Under the pieces are notes generated by a model. It ran no database searches and was not told the origin of the DNA. It saw only the letters and a list, made by a program, of their open reading frames with translations. Both the position numbers and the translations under genes were made by a program. Positions 14,338 to 21,053 of a stretch of 34,430 nt of DNA are shown here, piece by piece (within the stretch, counting starts at the first letter, position 1; every line of letters begins with the position of its first letter). The stretch is taken from NCBI RefSeq assembly GCF_015024225.1, contig NZ_JACJGM010000045.1, forward strand, positions 1 to 34,430. The letters are read 5' to 3'. The DNA is from Nocardioides lijunqiniae. Its GTDB lineage: Bacteria; Actinomycetota; Actinomycetes; Propionibacteriales; Nocardioidaceae.

Positions 14338-15423
14338 ATGTCCGAGTCACCCACCACGCCCGGGCGCCGCGCCCTGGTCGTCGGAGCCACCGGCATCGTG
14401 GGGCAGGCCGTGGCCCGACGGCTCGTCGACGAGGGGTTCGAGACCTACGGCCTCTCCCGCAGCGGCACCACCACCCGGCCCGACGTGCGGCCGGTCCGCG
14501 CCGACCTGAGCGATCTCGCCGGCCTGGCCGCGGCGGTCGAGGACGTGCGGCCGGAGCTCGTGGCGATCACGGCCTGGACCCGGATGGACACCGAGGCCGA
14601 GAACATCCGGGTCAACGGCGGCGCCGTGCGCGACCTGCTCGCCGCGCTGTCGCCCGCCGGCTCGCTGCGGCACGTCGCCCTGATGACCGGGCTGAAGCAC
14701 TACCTGGGGCCCTTCGAGGCCTACGGGCAGGGCGAGATGCCCGACACCCCGTTCCACGAGGACGAGGAGCGGCTGCCCTACCCGAACTTCTACTACGCCC
14801 AGGAGGACGAGCTGTTCGCGGCGGCCGAGCGCGACGGCTTCACGTGGAGCGTCCACCGCTCCCACACCGTGTTCGGCTTCGCCACGGGCAACGCCATGAA
14901 CATGGTGGCCACGCTGTGCGCCTACGCCTCGCTGTGCCGCGAGCGGGGTCTCCCCTTCGTCTTCCCGGGCTCGGAGACCCAGTGGAACGCGCTGACCGAC
15001 GTCACCGACGCCGACCTGCTGGCCGAGCAGATGACGTGGGCGGCGCGGACGCCCGCCGGGCAGGACCAGGCGTTCAACACGGCCAACGGCGACGTCTTCC
15101 GCTGGCGCTGGCTGTGGCCGCAGGTCGCGGCGTGGTTCGGCCTCGAGTGGGAGGGGTACGCCGACGCGCCGCGCCCGCTGGAGGTCGCCATGACGGGCAT
15201 GGAGCCGGTCTGGCGCGAGCTGGCCGCCCGGCACGACCTGGTCGAGCCGGACCTGTCCCGGGTCGCCTCCTGGTGGCACTCCGACGCCGACCTGGGCCGC
15301 GAGATGGAGGTCGTCACCGACATGAACAAGAGCCGCGCCGCCGGCTTCTCGGCCACCCGCGACACCCGGGCGACGTTCTTCGACTACGCGCAGCAGTACC
15401 GCGACGCGCGCGTCATCCCCTGA
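14338..15423 (+). CDS. PRISE-like SDR reductase (progesterone 5-beta-reductase/iridoid synthase type)
   Basis: A 361-residue NAD(P)H-dependent enzyme. The Rossmann motif is GATGIVG (16-22). The PRISE signatures TGLKHYLGPF (117-126, with the catalytic lysine K120) and PNFYYAQEDELF (149-160, with catalytic Tyr) are intact, so the family is clear. These enzymes reduce the C=C bond of enones; the native bacterial substrate is unknown. ATG 14338 is chosen over upstream in-frame starts because GAGAGGA lies 7 nt before it. It converges with the alcohol dehydrogenase, with a 9-bp gap. Confidence 0.9.
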   Translation: MSESPTTPGRRALVVGATGIVGQAVARRLVDEGFETYGLSRSGTTTRPDVRPVRADLSDLAGLAAAVEDVRPELVAITAWTRMDTEAENIRVNGGAVRDLLAALSPAGSLRHVALMTGLKHYLGPFEAYGQGEMPDTPFHEDEERLPYPNFYYAQEDELFAAAERDGFTWSVHRSHTVFGFATGNAMNMVATLCAYASLCRERGLPFVFPGSETQWNALTDVTDADLLAEQMTWAARTPAGQDQAFNTANGDVFRWRWLWPQVAAWFGLEWEGYADAPRPLEVAMTGMEPVWRELAARHDLVEPDLSRVASWWHSDADLGREMEVVTDMNKSRAAGFSATRDTRATFFDYAQQYRDARVIP

Positions 15424-15432
15424 CCCGCGGTC

Positions 15433-16479
15433 TCAGCGCGTCGGGTCGATGACCGTGATCCCCGCGACCGTCGCCCGGTCGAACGCCGGCAGCAGGGCGG
15501 CGGCCTCCTCGAGACCGATCGTGCGCTTGACCAGCCGCTGCGGCTGGAGCGCCCCGGACGCGATCAGCGCCATCATCGCGGGGTAGTCGGCGGCGGCCAT
15601 CCCGTGGCTGCCCAGGACGTCCAGCTCCCAGGCGATGACGCGGTCCATCGGCACCCGGGGGTGACCCTCGACCGGCGGGAGCAGGCCGACCTGCACCAGC
15701 CGGCCACGCCGTCGCAGGCTGAGCAGGGCGTCGGCGCACGTCTGCTCGCTGCCGACGGCGTCGACCGCCACGTGGCTGCCGCCGGCGACCAGGTCCGCGA
15801 CGGCCGACGGGACGTCGGCCCCGTCGGTCCCGCCCGTGAGCACGGTGTGCTCGGCACCGAGGTCGGTGGCCACCGCGAGCGCCTCCGCGTTGCGGTCGAC
15901 GGCGACGACGCGCGCGCCCAGCGCCCCGGCGATCATCACCGTGCTCAGCCCGACGCCGCCGGCGCCGACCACCGTGACCCACTCCCCCTCCACGACCCGC
16001 GCCCGGCCGACGAGCGCGCGGTAGGCCGTCGCGAACCGGCACCCCAGCGCCGCCGCCGTCGCGAAGGAGACCTGCTCGGGGACGGACACCAGGTTGGTGT
16101 CGGCGGCGTGCAGGGCGACCAGCTCGGCGAAGGATCCCCAGTGGGTGAAGCCCGGCTGCTCCTGGTCGGGGCAGACCTGCGCGTTCCCGCCGAGGCACCA
16201 GTCGCAGCGACCGCAGCCGCACACGAACGGCACCGTGACCCGGTCCCCCACCCGCCACCGCGCGACCCCGGCACCGACCTCGACGACCTCGCCGGCCAGC
16301 TCGTGCCCGGGCACGTGCGGGAACGCGATCTCGTCGTGGCCCGCCCACGCGTGCCAGTCGCTGCGGCACATCCCGGTGGCGACCACCCGCACGACGACCC
16401 CACCGGGGGGAGCCGACGGCTCGGGGACGTCTCGGACCTCGGGCCGGGACCCGGCCGCGTCGACCACCACTGCGCGCAT
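15433..16479 (-). CDS. Zinc-dependent medium-chain alcohol dehydrogenase
   Basis: A 348-residue MDR enzyme. Catalytic zinc ligands are C38 (GMCRSDWH), H59-E60 (PGHE) and probably C146. The structural zinc lobe has C89, C92, C95 and C103. The nucleotide-binding glycine motif is VVGAGGVGLS, with an acidic residue at the end of the next strand (VAVDRN), favouring NAD. The alcohol or aldehyde substrate is unknown. The ATG is 6 nt from GAGGAT. The 62-bp gap to the divergent kinase gene carries start signals for both directions. Confidence 0.92.
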   Translation of the reverse strand: MRAVVVDAAGSRPEVRDVPEPSAPPGGVVVRVVATGMCRSDWHAWAGHDEIAFPHVPGHELAGEVVEVGAGVARWRVGDRVTVPFVCGCGRCDWCLGGNAQVCPDQEQPGFTHWGSFAELVALHAADTNLVSVPEQVSFATAAALGCRFATAYRALVGRARVVEGEWVTVVGAGGVGLSTVMIAGALGARVVAVDRNAEALAVATDLGAEHTVLTGGTDGADVPSAVADLVAGGSHVAVDAVGSEQTCADALLSLRRRGRLVQVGLLPPVEGHPRVPMDRVIAWELDVLGSHGMAAADYPAMMALIASGALQPQRLVKRTIGLEEAAALLPAFDRATVAGITVIDPTR

Positions 16480-16485
16480 CCGACC

Positions 16486-16491
16486 ATCCTC
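16486..16491 (-). promoter_or_regulatory. Probable leaderless -10 box for the alcohol dehydrogenase
   Basis: GAGGAT on the minus strand with 6 nt to ATG. It keeps the A2 and T6 positions of the -10 consensus but lacks T1. Confidence 0.45.
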
Positions 16492-16529
16492 GCAAGGCGC
16501 GACGGAGAGGTCCGGGACCGGCCGGGCGA

Positions 16530-16535
16530 TACGCT
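16530..16535 (+). promoter_or_regulatory. Leaderless -10 box for the P-loop kinase gene
   Basis: TACGCT, then 6 nt, then GTG at 16542. Confidence 0.6.
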
Positions 16536-16541
16536 GCCCGC

Positions 16542-17075
16542 GTGCCGCGACTGGTCCTGATCAACGGCGCTCCCGGGTCGGGCAAGTCCACCGTCGCGCG
16601 GGCCGTGGCGGAGGGCCGCCACCTCGCCCTCGCCCTAGACATCGACGGCGTGAAGCACTCCCTCGGCCGGTGGGACACGGACCCGGCAGCCTCCGGCCTG
16701 CAGGCCCGGCGTCTCTCGCTCGCCCTGGCCGAGTGCCACCTCGCGGCCGGCTACGACGTGGTGCTGGGCCAGTACCTCGCTCGGACGCCGTTCATCGAGG
16801 ACCTCGAGACCCTCGCGACGACGCATGGCGTCCGCTTCCACGAGCTGGTGCTCGACCTCGACTCCGCGACGCTCGCCCAGCGTCTCGCGCTGCGCGCCGC
16901 GGCTCCGACCCGGCCGGAGCACGAGGTCAACAACCTGCTGGTCGCGCCCGACGACGCGCCTCGGCTCGTGGCGTCGCTCGAGCCGCTGCGACGCCTCCGC
17001 CCGCACGCCACCTGGGTCGACGCCGGCGGGTCGCTCGAGGCCACTGTCAAAAGCGTGCGCGCGGCCCTCGGCTGA
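16542..17075 (+). CDS. Small P-loop ATPase/kinase (AAA_33 / zeta-toxin-like)
   Basis: A 177-residue soluble protein with Walker A GAPGSGKST (9-17), an aspartate-rich strand LALDIDGVKHSLG (substrate-binding position in this fold), and an arginine-containing lid region (AQRLALRAAAP). This fits the small phosphotransferase-like group related to chloramphenicol phosphotransferase and zeta toxin. No antitoxin is adjacent, so a toxin role is not supported. The phosphate acceptor is unknown. The downstream membrane protein gene follows after 15 bp. Confidence 0.82.
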   Translation: MPRLVLINGAPGSGKSTVARAVAEGRHLALALDIDGVKHSLGRWDTDPAASGLQARRLSLALAECHLAAGYDVVLGQYLARTPFIEDLETLATTHGVRFHELVLDLDSATLAQRLALRAAAPTRPEHEVNNLLVAPDDAPRLVASLEPLRRLRPHATWVDAGGSLEATVKSVRAALG

Positions 17076-17079
17076 CCGC

Positions 17080-17085
17080 TACCTT
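17080..17085 (+). promoter_or_regulatory. Possible leaderless -10 box for the membrane protein gene
   Basis: TACCTT with 5 nt to GTG at 17091, one base shorter than the usual spacing here. It begins 5 bp after the upstream stop codon. Confidence 0.4.
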
Positions 17086-17090
17086 GTGGC

Positions 17091-17771
17091 GTGCCCACGA
17101 CCCTGCGCTCGTCCCGTCAGGGGCTCGTCCCCGTCCTCGGCGTCCACGCGGCGCTCCTCGTGGGGGGCGGGGCGGCCCTCGCGCTGGAGGCCCCGGCCCA
17201 GGGGTGGGGCGTCCTCGTCGTGGTCGTGGCGTACGTCGCCGGGCTGCTCGCAGTGTGCCGAGCGACCCGGCGCGACGACCTGCTCGCCCTCGCCGGGTTC
17301 CTCGCCCTGGTCTCGGTGTTCCAGGTGCTGCCCGACTGGGTGCTGGCCGACCTGGTGGGCACGCTGCGCTTCCCGGACACCGGCGGCCCACGGGTCGACG
17401 ACGTGATCCCGGTGGCGATGGCCGCGATGTGGGTGGCCCCCCTGTTCGCCGCCGTCGCGCTGGCCGGCGGACGGCCCGGCCCGGCCGCGGCCCTGTCCGC
17501 GCTGGTCTTCTTCGGGGCCGAGCTGCTCGCGCCCACCCTGGGGCTCTGGGAGCCGACCGGCGACACCCGGCGGGTCCTGGGCGTGGCGGTCTATGTCGTC
17601 CCGGCGGAGGCGGCGCTGGGCTGGGCCGCGGCGACGGCGTTCGCCCGAGCCCGAGGCGCCTCGCTGGCCACCCGGGCGGGGCTGGCGCTGGCGGTGTCGA
17701 CCTTCTACCTCGGTGCGCTGGTGCTGTCGCACTTCCTGATCGACGTCGCGGGCTGGCGCCTCACCGCCTGA
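17091..17771 (+). CDS. Polytopic membrane protein, unknown function
   Basis: A 226-residue hydrophobic protein with about six or seven membrane helices, such as VLGVHAALLVGGGAALAL, VLVVVVAYVAGLLAVC, AMAAMWVAPLFAAVALAGG, ALSALVFFGAELLAP and LGALVLSHFLIDVAGW. I do not recognise the family. Conserved-looking loops are VLPDWVLADLVGTLRFPDTGGPRVDD and LGLWEPTGD, the first having two aspartates next to a membrane segment. It follows the P-loop kinase by 15 bp and may share a transcript or use its own leaderless start. Confidence 0.75.
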   Translation: MPTTLRSSRQGLVPVLGVHAALLVGGGAALALEAPAQGWGVLVVVVAYVAGLLAVCRATRRDDLLALAGFLALVSVFQVLPDWVLADLVGTLRFPDTGGPRVDDVIPVAMAAMWVAPLFAAVALAGGRPGPAAALSALVFFGAELLAPTLGLWEPTGDTRRVLGVAVYVVPAEAALGWAAATAFARARGASLATRAGLALAVSTFYLGALVLSHFLIDVAGWRLTA

Positions 17772-17796
17772 GCGGCCCGCGGCCGTGCACGCCGCC

Positions 17797-17802
17797 TAGA
17801 CT
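17797..17802 (+). promoter_or_regulatory. Leaderless -10 box for the 441-residue membrane protein
   Basis: TAGACT, then 6 nt, then GTG at 17809. Confidence 0.6.
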
Positions 17803-17808
17803 CCCGGC

Positions 17809-19134
17809 GTGACGGTGCTGCGGGAGCTGCGCGACTCCGTGGTCGACGCCGGCCTCGTCGTCGTCGACGCGCTCCGGCTCCTGGCCCACCACTGGGCGGC
17901 GCTCGTCAGCATCTTCCTGCTCGGCCTCGCCGCCCGCAACGCCGCCATGTGGGCGGCGGTCCTGCTGGGTCGCGACCACCCCGTGCTGGCCTCGCTGCTG
18001 GTGCCGCTGGCTCCCCTCGCGATGGTGATCGCCCTGGTGCTGATGCTCCGGGTGGCCGGGTCGTCGGCACGCTGGACCCTCCAGAGCGCCTCGCCGGAGG
18101 AGTCCGAGGGCGAGACGAGGAGGGAGCGGCTGGCGCTGCTGGCGTCGGCGCTGGTGCCGTTCCTGACGGTCTACGCGCTGCAGGGCCACCTCGACGCCGA
18201 CCGGGACCAGTTCATCAACGAGAGCTACGCCGACGAGTTCGCGAGCGGCGCGATGTTCAGCGGCGCCGAGCTCGACGACCGGACGCTGGTCACGGTGACG
18301 AGCTGGCAGCTGGGGCTCGTGGTCACCGCCCTCACGATGCGCTCCGTCCTGGACCGCCTCGACCTGGCGCGCCGGCACACCGGCTGGGCCTTCCTGGCCG
18401 CGCTGGTGGAGGTCACCTGGCTGACCTGGCTGGCGGCGCTGCTGACCACGCGCTGGCACGACGCGAGCGGCTGGGTGGGCGACCGCGCGGTGGTCGACGA
18501 GGCGGGCGAGGCCTGGCGTCGCGCGACCGCGGCCCTGGGCCCGCTGACCGACCCGGTGCGCGCGCTCGGGGAGGTGCTGGCCGGCATCGTCACCGGCATC
18601 AGCGACATCGTCGTCACGCCCGTCGCCTGGCTGACCGTCGGCGCGGTCGTGCTCGCCGGCGGCCTGCGCGACAGCCGCCGGGCACGGCTCGAGCAGCACC
18701 GGCTGGTCGTCCGCGCGCGCGAGCGGGTGGAGCCGCGCCTGGCAGCCCGCCGGGCCGGGCGTCCCGACCGTCCTGCGCGGCGCGCGTGGGGGCCGGAGCG
18801 GGTGGGCGACCTGCTGGGACGCCGCTTCGAGGAGCTCGTGGCCGGGCTGCGCACGCTCGTGCACGCGGGCCTGGTGCCGGTGCTGACGTTCTGCCTGGTG
18901 CTCGGCCTCGCCCGCCTGGCGGAGTGGGGCACGGCGCTGCTCCTGCGCGCGCTCGTCGGGCCCCGCGACCCCGACACCATGCTGGCCTTCTCGCCCTACC
19001 TCGAGCTCGCCACGCGCACCGTCTACACGGTGATCATCGTGGTCCTGGTCGCGGCCGCGGTGTCACGGCTGCTCACACGTCGCCTCCAGGAGGACCTCGC
19101 CGAGGAGCGGGCCCTCAGCGACCCGCGAGCCTGA
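17809..19134 (+). CDS. Large polytopic membrane protein, unknown family
   Basis: A 441-residue protein with about eight hydrophobic segments, for example WAALVSIFLLGLAARNAAMW, LAPLAMVIALVLMLRV, WAFLAALVEVTWLTWLAALL, WLTVGAVVLAGG, VPVLTFCLVLGLARLAEWG and VYTVIIVVLVAAAVSRLL. An extracellular-looking loop (DADRDQFINESYADEFASGAMFSG) and an arginine-rich cytoplasmic loop (about 290-330) are notable. No known transporter motif is visible. It overlaps by 20 bp the end of the convergent three-gene operon of anchored beta-rich proteins, which may be functional partners (inference from proximity only). Confidence 0.75.
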   Translation: MTVLRELRDSVVDAGLVVVDALRLLAHHWAALVSIFLLGLAARNAAMWAAVLLGRDHPVLASLLVPLAPLAMVIALVLMLRVAGSSARWTLQSASPEESEGETRRERLALLASALVPFLTVYALQGHLDADRDQFINESYADEFASGAMFSGAELDDRTLVTVTSWQLGLVVTALTMRSVLDRLDLARRHTGWAFLAALVEVTWLTWLAALLTTRWHDASGWVGDRAVVDEAGEAWRRATAALGPLTDPVRALGEVLAGIVTGISDIVVTPVAWLTVGAVVLAGGLRDSRRARLEQHRLVVRARERVEPRLAARRAGRPDRPARRAWGPERVGDLLGRRFEELVAGLRTLVHAGLVPVLTFCLVLGLARLAEWGTALLLRALVGPRDPDTMLAFSPYLELATRTVYTVIIVVLVAAAVSRLLTRRLQEDLAEERALSDPRA

Positions 19135-19714
19135 TCTCGGTCACGTCGGGCGCCTCCCACCACAGCCGCACCCGGTCCGGCACGGCCTCGTCGTCGGTGA
19201 CGACCAGGACGGAGACGTCGTACGACGGCGGGCGCGGCAGCGCGCCCTCGACCGGGGTGCCGTCGTAGCGGGGCCCGGCCCGGTCCTCGGGCTCGCAGGC
19301 GGGCCCCGGGAGGAGCGTCTCCCCCAGCTGCGCGGACATGGCGGTGGCCTCACGGTCGTCGGTGTCGACGATCGAGAGACGGCAGCCGCTCAGCGGTACG
19401 TCGGGGTCGGCGTCGAGGCGCAGCCGCACCTCCCACACGGCGCTGCCCGCGACGGGCTCGAGCGTCTCCGGCCCCGAGAAGCCCTCCACCTGGGTGGCCG
19501 ACACGACCTCGAGCAGCGTGACGGACAGCTCGCGGCGCCGCTCGTCCCCGTCGGCGTCCTCCCACCGGTCGGAGACCTCCACCGGCTCGCCCTGCCTGCC
19601 GGTCGTCACGTCGTGCTGCTGCTCGGGCCACCAGAACACCTGGAGCCGGCTCGCGGTCGCGAGCAGCGCCAGCACCAGCGCGACCGGCAGCACGAGCAGC
19701 CAGCGCCGCCTCAC
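19115..19714 (-). CDS. Membrane-anchored DUF4352-like protein, third of three
   Basis: A 199-residue protein with an N-terminal anchor (RRRWLLVLPVALVLALLATA) and an outer beta-rich domain. The pattern SAVWEVRLRLDADPDVPLSGCRLSIVDTDDREA, then PPSYDVSVLVVTDDEAVPDRVRLWW, resembles the DUF4352/Ig-like secreted fold, with two cysteines. It is the last gene of an operon; its GTG start overlaps the preceding TGA in GTGA, showing translational coupling. Its 3' end overlaps the opposite membrane-protein gene by 20 bp. Function is unknown. Confidence 0.7.
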   Translation of the reverse strand: MRRRWLLVLPVALVLALLATASRLQVFWWPEQQHDVTTGRQGEPVEVSDRWEDADGDERRRELSVTLLEVVSATQVEGFSGPETLEPVAGSAVWEVRLRLDADPDVPLSGCRLSIVDTDDREATAMSAQLGETLLPGPACEPEDRAGPRYDGTPVEGALPRPPSYDVSVLVVTDDEAVPDRVRLWWEAPDVTEIRLAGR

Positions 19715-20325
19715 GACTCCTCCTCCGTGCCGTCGCCCAGCACCGGCGCGGGCACGGCGAACGTCGGCGCCGCGGCGAACGCCTCGGCGTCCTCGGCGCC
19801 GAGCCCGAGGTCCACCTCCGCGACCGCGTCGAAGCGGACGTCCCGGGAGAGCCGAGCCAGGCGCAGCCGCAGGGTGGGGAGCGCGTCGGCCGGAACCTCC
19901 AGGAGGGCCGTGCAGTGCACCGGCAGCCCGGGCGGGCTCTCGGCGCACGAGTTGGCGTTGCGACCGACCAGTCCCCAGGTGCGACCCCGTGCGTCCTCGA
20001 GCTCGGCGAAGGTGATCGACGCGTTCTCCTCGGTGGGCACCACGGTGTAGCTCACGACGACCCAGAGCCCGGGGCTGACCAGCTCGGCGCCGTACTGCTC
20101 GACCCGCGTCGTCCCCTGGACCCGGTCGACCGTGACGGTCGAGGTGCGCAGGTCGATCGCGTCACCGACCGCGCCACGGCGCACGTGCGGGTCCGCCGCG
20201 GGGTCGTCGTCCCCTCCGGGCAGCCAGCCCTGGAGCCAGGAGCCGACGGCCAGCAGGGCGAGGCAGACCAGGGCGGTGCCGAGGACGTGACCGAGCCCCG
20301 GGCCGGTCCGCGCGGGCGCCGTCAC
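19711..20325 (-). CDS. Membrane-anchored DUF4352-like protein, second of three
   Basis: A 204-residue protein: short N-terminus, anchor helix LGTALVCLALLAVGSWLQGW, then a beta domain with LWVVVSYTVVPTEENASITFAELEDARGRTW, typical of DUF4352 proteins. Two cysteines (NSCAES and VHCTAL) could form a disulfide outside the membrane. A Glu/Ala-rich tail follows. The GTG start overlaps the stop of the first gene (GTGA at 20322-20325), and its own stop overlaps the next start in the same way. Function is unknown. Confidence 0.75.
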   Translation of the reverse strand: MTAPARTGPGLGHVLGTALVCLALLAVGSWLQGWLPGGDDDPAADPHVRRGAVGDAIDLRTSTVTVDRVQGTTRVEQYGAELVSPGLWVVVSYTVVPTEENASITFAELEDARGRTWGLVGRNANSCAESPPGLPVHCTALLEVPADALPTLRLRLARLSRDVRFDAVAEVDLGLGAEDAEAFAAAPTFAVPAPVLGDGTEEES

Positions 20326-20954
20326 AGGTCCTCGGTGGGCCGGGTGGGGGGCAGCGGCGCCACGTCGAGCGTCAGCCGGGCCACGGGCGTCGCGTCGAAC
20401 CACCGCAGCTCGCCGTCGAGCGCGCTGCGCCGCAAGGTGTGCCCGAGGACGGTCACGGACAGCCGCTCGGGCACGCTCGCCTCGTCGACGACGTAGCCGA
20501 TCTCGACGTCGTAGCGCAGGCCCGGGCCGAGCCCGAGCAGGGTCGACCCGTCCGGCACGACCCGGACGACCGGCGCCGGGTCGTCGGACGGCGAGCCCGC
20601 CTGGTCGTAGGCGGTCAGGTCGGCCCGGAGCGCGCCGGCGAGGGTCGTCGCCGTCACCGACGTCGGGGAGGTGAGCTCGACCGCGCCCTCGACCACGACG
20701 AAGGCCCGTCCCGGCTCGGCCTCCTCGACGCCGAGGGCGAAGCGGGCCGAGGCCTCGTCCAGGCGCAGGGAGAACGGCGCCGCGTCGACCTCGGTGCCGG
20801 GCGCGACCTGCGCCGCCCCCTCGGGAGCCGAGCGCGACCAGCCGCCGGTCAGCGTGACGACCGCCAGCACGACGACGAGGACGAGCGCGCCCCCACTCGC
20901 CCACGGGTGCGCGCGGACCAGGGCGCCGGGCGCGAAGGGCTCCCGGGTCGGCAC
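20322..20954 (-). CDS. Membrane-anchored DUF4352-like protein, first of three
   Basis: A 210-residue protein: cytoplasmic N-terminus PTREPFAPGALVRAHPWAS, anchor helix GGALVLVVVLAVVTLTGGW, then a beta-rich outer domain (RAFVVVEGAVELTSPTSV, and later LRYDVEIGYVVDEASVPERLSV). GTG 20954 is chosen over a longer reading from 21008 because TAGACT lies 7 nt upstream of it. It heads a three-gene operon with GTGA overlaps. The shared architecture and similar strand pattern (a VVV/EVR strand near the centre, a YDV strand near the end) suggest the three are ancient paralogues. Function is unknown. Confidence 0.75.
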   Translation of the reverse strand: MPTREPFAPGALVRAHPWASGGALVLVVVLAVVTLTGGWSRSAPEGAAQVAPGTEVDAAPFSLRLDEASARFALGVEEAEPGRAFVVVEGAVELTSPTSVTATTLAGALRADLTAYDQAGSPSDDPAPVVRVVPDGSTLLGLGPGLRYDVEIGYVVDEASVPERLSVTVLGHTLRRSALDGELRWFDATPVARLTLDVAPLPPTRPTEDL

Positions 20955-20961
20955 GCGGTCG

Positions 20962-20967
20962 AGTCTA
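20962..20967 (-). promoter_or_regulatory. Leaderless -10 box for the three-gene DUF4352-like operon
   Basis: TAGACT on the minus strand, 7 nt before GTG 20954. It decides the start of the first gene. Confidence 0.6.
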
Positions 20968-20992
20968 GGGCCGTTCGCCACACGCCCCGACG

Positions 20993-21032
20993 ACCGACGA
21001 CCACCCACCCCGAGGGGCAGGTGGTCGTCGGT
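20993..21032 (-). terminator. Terminator hairpin after the 1571-residue protein gene
   Basis: A perfect 13-bp inverted repeat (20993-21005 with 21020-21032) encloses a second small stem (CCCC-GA-GGGG). It starts 21 bp past the stop and separates the large gene from the downstream operon on the same strand. No clear T-tract follows. Confidence 0.7.
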
Positions 21033-21053
21033 GTCGCTCCGATCAGCCGTCGG

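Noticed and set aside
16542..17075. Zeta-toxin of a toxin-antitoxin pair
   Set aside because: Walker A fits, but there is no small antitoxin gene on either side and the protein is equally like small metabolic kinases.
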